Assembly: GCF_900639875.1 (NCBI RefSeq)
Contig: NZ_CAAAIA010000007.1
Span: forward strand, 1-64,000
Length of the DNA stretch: 64,000 nt
Origin: Legionella impletisoli
GTDB taxonomy: Bacteria > Pseudomonadota > Gammaproteobacteria > Legionellales > Legionellaceae
Reading direction: 5' to 3'
In this document: positions 33,434 to 42,298 of the stretch, piece by piece
How the letters are laid out: each line of letters opens with the position of its first letter
How positions within the stretch are numbered: position 1 is the first letter of the stretch
Notes under the pieces: model-generated
Seen by the model: the letters and a program-made list of their open reading frames with translations, nothing else
What the model was told of the DNA's origin: nothing
Databases searched by the model: none
Made by a program: the position numbers and the translations under genes

Positions 33434-34117
33434 ATGGAAAAGGTATTCATTCTTGTAGTCGAAGATAATAAAAAACTGGCGAGTTATCTTAAAGACTGCC
33501 TTGAGGAGGAGGGCTACCGAGTGGCCATTGAGAGCCGAGGAGATAAAGCGGCTTTTCGTATTCTTCGGGAGCAGCCTGATTTGGTCGTATTAGATATAAT
33601 GCTGCCAGGGATGGACGGCACACAAATCTGCCATACAGTTCGTCATGATTATACTGGTAAAATTCTCATGTTGACTGCGATTAATGACTTACAAAGCGAG
33701 GTTGACCTCTTAAATTTAGGTGCTGATGACTATTTAAGTAAACCTATTTCAGAAGATCGATTGAGCGCGAGAATTAAGGCATTGCTTAGGCGTCCTAATT
33801 TAGTACATGAAGAAAAAGTACTTTCATTTGGTCCCTTAGAAATTAACATCAATGACCAAAGTGTTACGTTTTCAAAACAAAAAGTGTCAATTTCTCCTAC
33901 TGAATTTGCGTTGCTCGCCCTATTAGCTAAAAATCAAGGTAAGGTTCTAAGCAGAGATAATATTTGCTTTACCTTATATGGAAGAGAGTACGATGGCGTG
34001 GACAGAGGAATTGATTTAAAGATTTCTCGCTTGCGTAAAGCACTGAGTGATGAAAAGGGGGAAAAAATAAAAACCTTACATGGTAAGGGCTATATATTCA
34101 TTACAAAGGCTTGGTGA
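33434..34117 (+). CDS. OmpR-family response regulator
   Basis: A 227-residue two-domain regulator. The receiver (1-120) has the acidic pair ED at 10-11, the phosphorylation site Asp54 (LVVLDIMLPGMDG), Thr81 and Lys103 (LSKPI). The OmpR-type winged helix (130-225) includes SPTEFALLALLAKNQGKVLS and KISRLRKALSDE, ending TLHGKGYIF. Closest in feel to RstA. It overlaps the kinase gene by one base (TGATG). The targets are unknown; the downstream 35920 gene and its long leader are obvious candidates. Confidence 0.88.
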   Translation: MEKVFILVVEDNKKLASYLKDCLEEEGYRVAIESRGDKAAFRILREQPDLVVLDIMLPGMDGTQICHTVRHDYTGKILMLTAINDLQSEVDLLNLGADDYLSKPISEDRLSARIKALLRRPNLVHEEKVLSFGPLEININDQSVTFSKQKVSISPTEFALLALLAKNQGKVLSRDNICFTLYGREYDGVDRGIDLKISRLRKALSDEKGEKIKTLHGKGYIFITKAW

Positions 34118-35727
34118 TGAAATTCAGCATATTCACAAAAATATTAATGGCCTTTTTAATAATTTCAGTGGTTTTCATTGTTTTATTTTTCAAATATATG
34201 AAGTCTGTTGAGCTAGATATTGTTGTTAACTCGGAAAAGGTAATTGCAGAAGGGTTTTTATCAGATTTAGAAAAAGAAATATCCAGTACCTCTCCGTCAC
34301 AGTGGGGTTCTATCTTAAGCAAAATTAAGGACAAGGGTGTTGAAATTTTGCCCATTGATAAAATAAACCTAACTCAAACGCAAAAAGCAAATCTTAATAG
34401 TGGCAAAGTAGTAGTTTTAACAGAGAAAGATTACCAGTTTCTGAATTTGGTTATTGCGAGTAAAACAGCTTATAAAAAAATAGGAAATACTAAATTTCTG
34501 TTAGCATACTATTACTCAAAAATAGAGAAGATAATTACACAATACATGGCGCCAGCTTTGAATCAGATAGCAAAGGATTTTCTATCCAAGCCGCGGAGTT
34601 CATGGAGTGAAGAATCAAAACGTCTTGAAAAAATTTATGGTTTTCCTATACATGTTTATCCAACTACTAATCAAGAACTACCAATTAATGTCGTTCAATC
34701 ATTATCAAAAAATAATGTTGCATTTGAAACCAATGAAAACACATCTCAAATAGGGATTATTTATCATGCTTTTGCTGGTGGGGTGCTTAAGATTGGACCG
34801 ATAAATTACCTATCTATTACCGCAAGAATAAGTGATGTCATAGGGTATTTTGTAATGGCCTTTTTTGTATTTTGTTCCCTTCTTATTACCTTTTTATCAC
34901 TGCTTTTTATAAGAAATATGAAGAAAATTTATCAAATCACAGAAAACTTCAGCCATGGTCGCTTTGATTTTCATCAAAAAATTAGTACTACCTCCGTTTT
35001 ATTTGGAGTTTATGCAAACATCGTCCGTATGGGGCAGCAAATAAAAGATATGATCGAATCTCATAAACAAATGTACCGGTTTGTCGCGCATGAAACTAGA
35101 ACACCTTTGTCCACTATTAATTTAGCCGCAGATAGTATTCAAAGGAAAAACCCGGAAGATGAATTTATCAAAAAACAGCTTGATAGCATAAGAAAAGATG
35201 TAAAAGACGTGAATCAAATTGTTAGCACTTATTTGATTTATTCAAAGATGCACTCCGCGAATTTCATATTAAAAAGGATCGATACCGATATTATTTCTTG
35301 GTTAAGAAAGTTAATAGAGCCTTATAAGGCGTCTAATCTTGAAATGGATTTTCAAAGCAATAAGTTGTCTTCTTTAAATGCTTATATAGATAAAGGCGTT
35401 TTCAAACATGCCATAACCAATCTAATCACCAATGCTTTGAAGTTTGCTGAGCATCATGTTTCTTTATCTGTTGAACAAAATAAGAGTCAAATTTTAATTC
35501 ATGTAGATGATGATGGTTCAGGATTACCTAGTGATACTCAGGATGATATTTTTTCTGAATATACAACAGCTGAAGATAGGAATGCAGGTAATAAGCATAT
35601 TGGTTTAGGACTAGCAATTGTCAAAAAAGTGGTAGCGCTTCATGGTGGCAAGGTGTCTGCAACTCAATCACCGATACTTAAAGGCGCTAGATTTACCATA
35701 TCACTTCTCCGTTCCTACCTTGATTAA
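34117..35727 (+). CDS. Membrane sensor histidine kinase
   Basis: A 536-residue kinase, starting at the ATG that overlaps the regulator stop. There are membrane segments at about 7-28 and 245-268 with a roughly 215-residue periplasmic sensor between them, then a HAMP-like stretch. The H-box FVAHETRTPLSTINLAADS carries the phospho-acceptor His325, the N-box is NLITNALKFAEHH, and the G boxes are DDDGSGLP and HIGLGLAIVKKV. All catalytic parts are present. The sensor domain shows no recognisable fold by eye, so the signal is unknown. Confidence 0.88.
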   Translation: MKFSIFTKILMAFLIISVVFIVLFFKYMKSVELDIVVNSEKVIAEGFLSDLEKEISSTSPSQWGSILSKIKDKGVEILPIDKINLTQTQKANLNSGKVVVLTEKDYQFLNLVIASKTAYKKIGNTKFLLAYYYSKIEKIITQYMAPALNQIAKDFLSKPRSSWSEESKRLEKIYGFPIHVYPTTNQELPINVVQSLSKNNVAFETNENTSQIGIIYHAFAGGVLKIGPINYLSITARISDVIGYFVMAFFVFCSLLITFLSLLFIRNMKKIYQITENFSHGRFDFHQKISTTSVLFGVYANIVRMGQQIKDMIESHKQMYRFVAHETRTPLSTINLAADSIQRKNPEDEFIKKQLDSIRKDVKDVNQIVSTYLIYSKMHSANFILKRIDTDIISWLRKLIEPYKASNLEMDFQSNKLSSLNAYIDKGVFKHAITNLITNALKFAEHHVSLSVEQNKSQILIHVDDDGSGLPSDTQDDIFSEYTTAEDRNAGNKHIGLGLAIVKKVVALHGGKVSATQSPILKGARFTISLLRSYLD

Positions 35728-35919
35728 ATACTCTTGGAAAAATCAAATATCTAATTCATTAAAGAATATTTAGCGAATGTCCAATGCCGTGTGTTCGTAC
35801 ATAATTTATACATGTGCTTCATTTAAATTCACTATAATAAATCATAGTTATGGTTCAAACCTGGTTGTAGGCTCTATTTCTTAGCCTTTTAGTTAGCCAG
35901 TGAAATAGGAGGAAATAAT

Positions 35920-36567
35920 ATGAGTACCGAACTAAGCAACTTAAATGATACAGGAAAACAATCATCCTGCGGAATATGTAGAGCAATGGGGTTGCCTATT
36001 TGCAAAGGCCATGCTGGAGGCGGTTCTGGATCTGACTCTGAAAATAAAGCTGAAAAGCAGGAAAGCTCTAAACCTGAAAATCAACCAAATATCGTGCAAT
36101 TAAATGCTTTATCATCAAGTTTAGAAAAAAATGCCGATTGGCAATCAAATGATGATTTTAAATTTTCGTTTAATGGGTTTAACCAAAATGCCTCATTGGC
36201 CTCAATCGAGCTTGATCTGGCTAAATGTATTCTTAAGTTAGAGCCCAAAAAGAATTTAGACTCGGAGCAGAAAAAAGACTTACAAGTACTGTTTGATAAT
36301 ATAAAAGTAGAAGTTAATCAAAGGGATGGTGCTGTCGCTAGGGTTTCAAATGAGGTATTAGTGGTTAATCACTCAGATCCGAAGCAATTTGATGCTTTGA
36401 TTTCTAACTTGATGAGTAAAAATTTAATGCCAACAGATAAAACTGTTATGCAAGTGAATTTAGAAACTCAATCGATTGCGAAAGAAAGTTCAAAAGAAGA
36501 AGTAGATAATAACTGGGCTCCCAATCCTTTTGATGTGTCTAAAGGGCCGACTCCATCCGATAAATAA
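35920..36567 (+). CDS. Protein with CxxC-x7-CxxH motif, unknown function
   Basis: A 215-residue protein with a very strong ribosome site (AGGAGG, 8 bases before the ATG) and a 190-bp leader. Residues 17-31 are CGICRAMGLPICKGH, a Cys17-Cys20-Cys28-His31 set that could bind zinc. A disordered Gly/Ser/Glu/Lys linker (32-60) follows, then a soluble alpha/beta domain (65-180), and a Pro-rich end. No signal peptide or membrane segment is seen. I recognise the motif style but no characterised family. Its place right after a two-component system suggests controlled expression. Confidence 0.6.
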   Translation: MSTELSNLNDTGKQSSCGICRAMGLPICKGHAGGGSGSDSENKAEKQESSKPENQPNIVQLNALSSSLEKNADWQSNDDFKFSFNGFNQNASLASIELDLAKCILKLEPKKNLDSEQKKDLQVLFDNIKVEVNQRDGAVARVSNEVLVVNHSDPKQFDALISNLMSKNLMPTDKTVMQVNLETQSIAKESSKEEVDNNWAPNPFDVSKGPTPSDK

Positions 36568-36596
36568 TTATAGTATAGATTGAAAATGGTGAATAT

Positions 36597-37560
36597 ATGG
36601 TTGGTTTGAATTCTAACAACACATTACAAGCTATTTGTGACGAGGTGCATATTCCGGCTGTGAGCTATGGATATGTAGTACCCCAAAAGGAGTGTGAAGA
36701 TTTTGAAAGCACATCCCAATCTGTTGGCAAGAAAACCGCTAAATCTTCTAATGAGCCTGATGTAAATAGTGATACCAGATTTCCAGCATCCTCCCTCAGC
36801 AAAATTGTATTTACTTATTTGGTGTTGCAACTTGTAAAGGAAAAACAACTTGATTTGGATGAGCCATTACATAAAATCCTGCAATATGAAAGATTCAAGA
36901 TGGATAATGAATATCCAGACAAGGCTAAAAATTTAACGGCTAGACACGTATTGTCACATACAACCGGATTGCCCAATTTAGGGGAAGATATATCTTCTTC
37001 ATTATCATTTAATCCAAATTCAAAACTGGGTGAAACATATTCATTGAAAAAAAAATGGAAAAAAATTTGGAGGATTTGGCTCAAGAGTATGTGTTTGGTC
37101 CTTTAAAAATGAACAGAACTACATTTTCCTCACAACTAGAAAAAGACAACAATACTGTAGATGTTCATACTGAATTAGGAAAACCAACATCAATTTATAT
37201 AGGCGATCCCCCCATTAATGCCGCTGGTTCACTACTCACAACCGCTGATGATTTTTCCTAGTTTATGGCTGCTTGGTTAGAGAATATGGATGATCCTCTT
37301 TTTGAACAAGCATTTGGTCTAGGTTATGAACTTTCTTTGATGTCAATTGATTCATTCGATAAATTGAGTCTTAACACACTAGACAATAAACCTTATCTTT
37401 TAAAAAATGAGGAAGGCAAATACCAAGTTTGGGGATTTAAAGAAAATAAATGGCAACTTACAGATATCGGCAATCTGGAAATTGACTTTGTATGGAAACA
37501 GGATCAAAAGGTATTCATCTCTCCTAAAGACAATATATTTAATACGTTAATGAACAAAGT
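36597..37560 (+). pseudogene. Beta-lactamase-family serine hydrolase, broken
   Basis: Residues 1-150 of a class C-like serine hydrolase are clear: the nucleophile motif FPASSLSKIVFTYLVLQLVK (SxxK) and TARHVLSHTTGLPNLGEDIS. After KLGETYS, where YSxxG is expected, an A-rich slip near 37045-37060 changes frame, and EDLAQEYVFGPLKMNRTTFS continues in another frame. A stop (TAG at 37259-37261) then interrupts DDFS/FMAAWLENMDDPLF. The Tyr-containing active-site segment is deleted, so the gene is not functional. The C-terminal lid-like part runs to about 37540. Confidence 0.75.
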
Positions 37561-38002
37561 CATTTTCATGATATTCTTCGATTACGTGCCGATCCTGAAG
37601 TTCAGCGATATACTACTCAGAAACAACAGAGTAGAAAGGTTTATGGAAATGATTCTGCCCTATCAAGATAAGCATGGCCATGGCATGGCTTCTGTTTTCT
37701 TAAGCGATAGCGGGGAATTTATTGGCCAAGCTGGCATATTCCACATTGGACATTATGACTTACAACCAGAAATAGGTTATCGATTTTATAAAAAATACTG
37801 GAGTAAAGATTATGCAACAGAAGTTGTAAATGCACTGGTTAAATGGGGATTTCAACATCTCGATATTGACACAATTGTCTCCTTTGTTGAGCCTGAAAAT
37901 ATTGCTTCCAAAAGAGTTCTAGAAAAATGTAATTTCAAATTCATAGGTATTGAGGAATGTTATTATGGCCTCTTTGAAGGTATGAGAGACAAAGATAAAT
38001 AA
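37561..38002 (+). pseudogene. RimJ/RimL-type GNAT acetyltransferase, frameshifted
   Basis: HDILRLRADPEVQRYTTQKQ in one frame is followed, after a shift near 37635, by ERFMEMILPYQDKHGHGMAS, FIGQAGIFHIGHYDLQPEIG, YWSKDYATEVVNALVKWGFQ and ENIASKRVLEKCNFKFIGIE. Together these make a nearly complete RimJ/L-like N-acetyltransferase without its very N-terminus. It is fused in frame to the tail of the serine hydrolase relic, so the region is a mosaic of two dead genes. Confidence 0.7.
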
Positions 38003-38067
38003 GTAATGAGTCCTCTTTTGAGAGGCGTTGATTTCATTAAAGATGAGAATTTTTATACGATTAAAAA

Positions 38068-38904
38068 ATGGTCGATTATTTTATGCTTAATAACAATGTT
38101 GTGAATCAGCAACTGAGTGCGTGCCTAGAAATATTAACAAATGTCTTAGGAGCTGATTTACTGGGTGTTTACCTTTATGGTTCTTATCTTGTTGGCGGTT
38201 TACAAAAATATAGTGATATTGACTTATTTGTTATAACAAACCGATCCACCACAACAGAAGAAAAAATAGAGCTAACTAACCACCTTCTTCAAATATCTGG
38301 TATTTACATGAAAAGCACCAAGCCACCCATTGAAATGACGTTTGTAGAAAAAGCAGCAGTAAACCCTTGGCATTATCCTCCTCTTTTTGATTTCCAATAT
38401 GGTGAGTGGCTGCGCGAATCTTTCGAAATGGGAAATTTCGAACCATGGCAGAGTCGAGAAATGCCAGACCTCGCTTTGATTATCACTCAAATCTTATTGA
38501 AGAGTCATACATTATGGGGAGAAGAACCTGAACAATTGTTAGTACCTGTCCCATACCAAGACTTTATAAAAGCTATGCTCAACGATGTGGATAGACTGGC
38601 AGCTGATCTTGAAGAGGATACTCGAAATGTATTGCTAACCATCGCACGAATTTGGAGCACCATAGAAACTAATATGATTAGATCCAAGCCAGATGCAGCT
38701 GACTGGGTGATTGAACGCTTACCTTCGAAATACCGACCTGTGATGAAAAGAGCCAAATCAATATGTACAGGTAATGAAGAAGAGCATTGGGATGATCTCG
38801 ATGGATTTGTAAAAACATGTGCAGATTTTATGTTAAGTAGAATAAATGAACGAAAATTATCAATAAATGTGAAAGCTCCCTCCAATCAAATAAAACTGGC
38901 TTAG
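38068..38904 (+). CDS. AadA-family aminoglycoside adenylyltransferase-like protein
   Basis: A 278-residue protein of the ANT(3'')/ANT(9) type. The nucleotidyltransferase site is LYGSYLVGGLQKYSDIDLFV with the two metal Asp residues in SDIDLF. The C-terminal helical domain (LLTIARIWSTIETNMIRSKP, ADWVIERLPSKYRPVMKRAK) matches AadA. It could adenylylate streptomycin or spectinomycin. There is no integron attC site beside it, and codon use looks local, so it is an island-borne or intrinsic version. The start may be 38068 or the ATG at 38083; neither has a clear ribosome site. Confidence 0.8.
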   Translation: MVDYFMLNNNVVNQQLSACLEILTNVLGADLLGVYLYGSYLVGGLQKYSDIDLFVITNRSTTTEEKIELTNHLLQISGIYMKSTKPPIEMTFVEKAAVNPWHYPPLFDFQYGEWLRESFEMGNFEPWQSREMPDLALIITQILLKSHTLWGEEPEQLLVPVPYQDFIKAMLNDVDRLAADLEEDTRNVLLTIARIWSTIETNMIRSKPDAADWVIERLPSKYRPVMKRAKSICTGNEEEHWDDLDGFVKTCADFMLSRINERKLSINVKAPSNQIKLA

Positions 38905-38907
38905 TGT

Positions 38908-39375
38908 CTATGTACCATCTCTGAGTCTCTTTGCATCAATAAACAACTGGTTACACTCATCTACCATCACCCCACCAAGTAAATGACAGCTATAAAAATC
39001 TGGTGTTTTGGATAAAACTTCCTCAGCTCCAACCTGAATCTGTCGACCAAATAACTCATGCAAAAATGCAATGGAGGTACCATAAATCACTTTAGGAATC
39101 ATCGCCCAATAGATTGCCGCAGCACACATCGGGCATGGTTCCGCTGTAGTATAAAGACTTAATTTACTGCGGTCACCATCAAACCCGTTATTATATAAGT
39201 CATGAATAACAGCTAGTTCCCCATGCATTAATGGGTGGTTATGTGCGCTATTAACCGATTTTACAAGGATGTCTTTATCATCATAGACAATAATCGCGCC
39301 ATAAGGCGCTGCCGGGTTTTCTGCTGCAACTTCAATGGTTGCAGACATGAAATCATAAATGTGGCGTTCCATCAT
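38908..39375 (-). CDS. CMP/dCMP-deaminase-fold nucleoside or base deaminase
   Basis: A 155-residue zinc hydrolase, starting at the ATG at 39375, with another ATG directly after it. Zinc motifs are HGELAVIHD (His and catalytic Glu) and TTAEPCPMCAAAIYWA (two Cys), as in guanine, adenine-tRNA and cytosine deaminases. The tail CNQLFIDAKRLRDG is typical of guanine-deaminase-like forms. It overlaps the transporter gene by about 22 bp and closes a four-gene unit headed by a phage-type repressor. The substrate is unknown; pairing with a queuosine-precursor-type transporter hints at modified guanines. Confidence 0.7.
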   Translation of the reverse strand: MMERHIYDFMSATIEVAAENPAAPYGAIIVYDDKDILVKSVNSAHNHPLMHGELAVIHDLYNNGFDGDRSKLSLYTTAEPCPMCAAAIYWAMIPKVIYGTSIAFLHELFGRQIQVGAEEVLSKTPDFYSCHLLGGVMVDECNQLFIDAKRLRDGT

Positions 39376-40797
39376 TTTTTCGCTTTGGTTGAACATAGTT
39401 TTCCGCAAATTTGTTTGCACTGTTGTTATAACTGGTATTGATCCTAAACGGGTTTAAATTAGATAGCTCATCATAAATATCCACTTTTTCTTTAACTTTA
39501 AGTAAGTAAATTAAAAGGATAGATACGGGGGCTAACACAATTTCGTAGGATATTTTATAGGCATCTTCAAAGATAATCACGCTTGCCAGTTTTTCGCTAG
39601 GCACGATGCCATAAAATGCCACAAGGGAAAACAAGCTCACATCGATTATAATTCCAAAGGCCGATGAGGTAGCGATCCTTGTCCAGACGGTGGTAATAAA
39701 TTCCTTTTTTAACGATATCCCGCGTTTTCTTTGCCGCGCTTTGATAATGGAAATAACCGTTGAATTAATGGTCATCCCTAGGAAAAAGCTGTGGCAGACG
39801 CTATAAACATCCGTGCCTGATTATGGAGAATGGATTTAAACGGATCATTTTCCCCTATCGCCAGCAGGTTTGTTATCCATACATCACCTACCAGTAACAA
39901 ATTACAAAAAATGGTAAATAGCACCATTTGCTTGGTGCGCTCAATTCCATAAACATCAGTCATCATATCCGCTGTCAGGTAAGCCAGTGAAAAGACAATT
40001 CCGCCAACATTAATGGTAAGAAAACCAATGGATATAAATTTTGCCGCCATAGTTTTGGAGGCAATAAAGAAAACAATGCTTGAGCAAAAAAGGATATGGT
40101 GGTACTTAAATTTTTGGTCAATGGCATTAGTGATGTCAGGTATCTGAAACTTAAATAAATCAAGCGCTAAATCCTTTTGCCGGGTAATGCCTTCAACTCT
40201 TGAAATAAACTGGAACAATGCGCCGGAAAAAATATTAAGAAAATAATAAATTAATATCGGTATGATAAATTGTGCCTCCCTGCTTGAACTATGCGGGTTT
40301 AATAGGGCACGGTCCAATAGTGAAAAGAGCATTAAGCCTGCAAAAAATAGTAACCTTCTCTGATTTTCTTTTGTGTCATTAATAAATTTTAATGGCAGCA
40401 ATATGCATGCCCATAAGCACAAAGAACTCAAGGAAATATATAAGAAATCCCTGCCTAAAACTTGAGTGTATGTTTCCTGCATTTGCCAAAATGAAGAAGC
40501 AGGTAGCCAGATCGCAAATTTTAAAAATAAAATGTAGATGGCGTGGAATAAAATCACCAAATATAGAGCATGGCGCAAATAAGAAAAACCATAGATGCTG
40601 TGAATTAATTGAAAAGAGAAAAATACAATCGGCCACCAGAGCAATTCAGAAGATAGTGGTATTCCAAAAAAGGTGATTACCTGAGCTTCGGCAGGAACGG
40701 TAATCAAGGAGAAAAAGACCGCAAATCCCAATAAAGTATGAAAAACTTTAAATTGTAGTGGAGTTTTTGACTTGGCTTTGAATTGGTTATTCATCAA
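39353..40797 (-). pseudogene. Tandem VUT/queuosine-precursor-type transporter with one frameshift
   Basis: The first frame (40797-39778) encodes 339 residues with about eight membrane segments and stops in ARMFIASATAFS. A second frame resumes immediately with FLGMTINSTVISIIKARQRK and KKEFITTVWTRIATSSAFGI and runs to 39353. Joining them by adding one base to the T5 tract near 39780 gives about 480 residues. The second half (NVGGIVFSLAYLTADMMTDV then YGIERTKQMV) is the VUT/YhhQ family. The first half (EAQVITFFGIPLSSELLWWP) looks like a degenerate copy of the same fold. It is unclear whether this is a true pseudogene, slippage, or a sequencing error. Confidence 0.65.
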
Positions 40798-41146
40798 TAA
40801 ACACCCGTTTTAAGCCAGCGATGCATTTGGTTTTTAAATCAGGCTGTTTTTTATCTAAAATAGTGAGCTTTTCAGAATGGGCACCAAACTGTTGGCCAAT
40901 GTCGAAAACAATGCGTGGATCAATTAGATAAATCATGTCTGACTTTACAAAATCAGCTACAGACTGCACCTGATTAACGCGTTTATTGGCTATATGGAAA
41001 GCTACTGATAACTCATTGGTGTCTGGGTGGGTAAAAATTCTATCAATGCGGACAAGGTATGGTTCCTTGACTTGCCCGATAAACCTTAATACTATTTGCT
41101 GGTAAACAAAACGGAGAAACCTGCCTGTAAATTTTTTTTCTTCCAT
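40787..41146 (-). CDS. 119-residue protein of the transporter/deaminase operon, unrecognised
   Basis: A small soluble protein: VYQQIVLRFIGQVKEPYLVR, FTHPDTNELSVAFHIANKR, DMIYLIDPRIVFDIGQQFGA, ending CIAGLKRVFIDE. It has no membrane segment or Cys pattern. It begins 17 bp after the S24-like repressor and overlaps the transporter start by 11 bp, so it belongs firmly to that unit. I do not recognise the family. Confidence 0.55.
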   Translation of the reverse strand: MEEKKFTGRFLRFVYQQIVLRFIGQVKEPYLVRIDRIFTHPDTNELSVAFHIANKRVNQVQSVADFVKSDMIYLIDPRIVFDIGQQFGAHSEKLTILDKKQPDLKTKCIAGLKRVFIDE

Positions 41147-41163
41147 GAGAACTTCCCTACAAC

Positions 41164-41817
41164 TTATTTTTTCGAGCGCAACCTCTGGTGTACTTCCAAA
41201 ATTACACCTGCAATAGTGTATAAATGATCGTCAAAAATTTCTACTGGCAATTTGGGGTTAATTGGGTATAAATAGATTTGATTTCCTTCAAGAACATATT
41301 TTTTTATCGAGCAATAAGAAGGATCATTTTTTTTCTTAATAAGAATATATGAGCGGTCTTCCGGTTCAATATCTGTATTAATAATTAATATTGAATTTTT
41401 GGGGAAAGTTGGCTCATATAGATCGGTATCTATCGCAAGAGCGTAATATTCTCCATCAATCTCATTTTCAACCCAGCGATACCATTCTTTGGCTGCATTA
41501 GACTGGTTTACCTTGCTGAATTCAAAAATAGGCAATTGCCTTGTGGCTTGCTGTTGCTCTATTTTTTCCTGCCGAGCAATAGGCTCTAATCCCAGTAATT
41601 GTTCTATGGTGATATCAAAATAATTGGCTATTTGCAGTAATGTGCTAGCTTTCGGATCAGTCACATCACCATTTAAGATTCGAGTGATCTTATTGGTTGG
41701 TATCCCAAGTTTTCGTGCAAGCGCGGCGGGTGATAGTTTTTCATCACGCCCAATCAATTCATTCAATGTTTGTGCCAATAGCAATTGGCTTGACTCATTC
41801 AAAATAGTGGTAGACAT
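41164..41817 (-). CDS. Phage-type repressor: XRE helix-turn-helix plus S24/LexA-like domain
   Basis: A 217-residue regulator. Residues 28-65 form the HTH (SPAALARKLGIPTNKITRIL). Residues 105-215 form a LexA/S24-like fold (ALAIDTDLYEPTFPKNSILI, DRSYILIKKK). In cleavable repressors the first motif reads GDSMEPT; here Leu-Tyr stands where Ser-Met should be, so the nucleophile serine is missing and self-cleavage is not expected. It is the first gene of a four-gene minus-strand unit. It faces a small HTH gene and an excisionase across the three palindromes at 41830-41879. Confidence 0.82.
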   Translation of the reverse strand: MSTTILNESSQLLLAQTLNELIGRDEKLSPAALARKLGIPTNKITRILNGDVTDPKASTLLQIANYFDITIEQLLGLEPIARQEKIEQQQATRQLPIFEFSKVNQSNAAKEWYRWVENEIDGEYYALAIDTDLYEPTFPKNSILIINTDIEPEDRSYILIKKKNDPSYCSIKKYVLEGNQIYLYPINPKLPVEIFDDHLYTIAGVILEVHQRLRSKK

Positions 41818-41829
41818 GCCTTGACTTCG

Positions 41830-41879
41830 TTACATTTATGTAATAATTTACATCTATGTAACTAATTACACTGATGTAA
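41830..41879. promoter_or_regulatory. Three evenly spaced 14-bp palindromes (O1-O3)
   Basis: TTACATTTATGTAA (41830-41843), TTACATCTATGTAA (41848-41861) and TTACACTGATGTAA (41866-41879) repeat every 18 bp. They lie between the repressor start (41817) and a divergent small gene (41946). The arrangement matches a lambda-like operator region for a genetic switch. Each is a near-perfect dyad of TTACAnnnnTGTAA. Confidence 0.88.
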
Positions 41880-41945
41880 AAGTAAATATTAACATAACTT
41901 ACAAAAATATCAGTAGGTTATTTGTAGTTTGATGGGAGTTAAGGA

Positions 41946-42086
41946 ATGCGAGCCATGGAACATGATTCAAAGCTGATCATTTATAAAGGAATGATCCAGT
42001 ATATCTTAGATTCAACCCACTATACCCTAAAACACATTGCACAGTTATCGAATGCATCTGTTGATAATATCCGTGCAATCCATTGA
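41946..42086 (+). CDS. Short HTH-like protein opposite the repressor
   Basis: A 46-residue peptide from the ATG at 41946, with AAGGA immediately upstream. Its later part (HYTLKHIAQLSNASVDNIRA) reads as a helix-turn-helix. It is the first gene rightward from the operator cluster and ends just before the excisionase, so it may be the Cro-like or activator partner of the repressor. It is too short to assign with confidence. Confidence 0.55.
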   Translation: MRAMEHDSKLIIYKGMIQYILDSTHYTLKHIAQLSNASVDNIRAIH

Positions 42087-42124
42087 GTAGAATTTTTCAT
42101 AAAAAAAAGAAGGATGTTTTGATT

Positions 42125-42298
42125 ATGAAATGGGTAAAGCTCAAAAAATATTGTCAAGAAAGCGGTGATACCACCCATGCCGTGCATGGTAAACGTAAGC
42201 GTGGTATGTGGCTGGATGGGCTACACTGCAAAGTAGGTCCAGACGGAAATTTATGGATTAATTTTGGCTTTAACCCCTTGATATACAAGGGTTTGTGA
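42125..42298 (+). pseudogene. Excisionase-like gene truncated at the island junction
   Basis: From the ATG at 42125 (AGAAGGATG upstream) it encodes WVKLKKYCQESGDTTHAVHG then KRKRGMWLDGLHCKVGPDGN and LWIN. At that point (42261) the repeated ssrA-flank sequence begins and the frame runs on meaninglessly to 42298. The same protein pattern occurs at 46743-46952, where it continues LVEVEKWVENG and leads into the integrase. The integrase that should follow here has therefore been lost. Confidence 0.75.

Noticed and set aside
38068-38904. Integron gene cassette
   Set aside because: No attC-like hairpin follows and no integron integrase is nearby.
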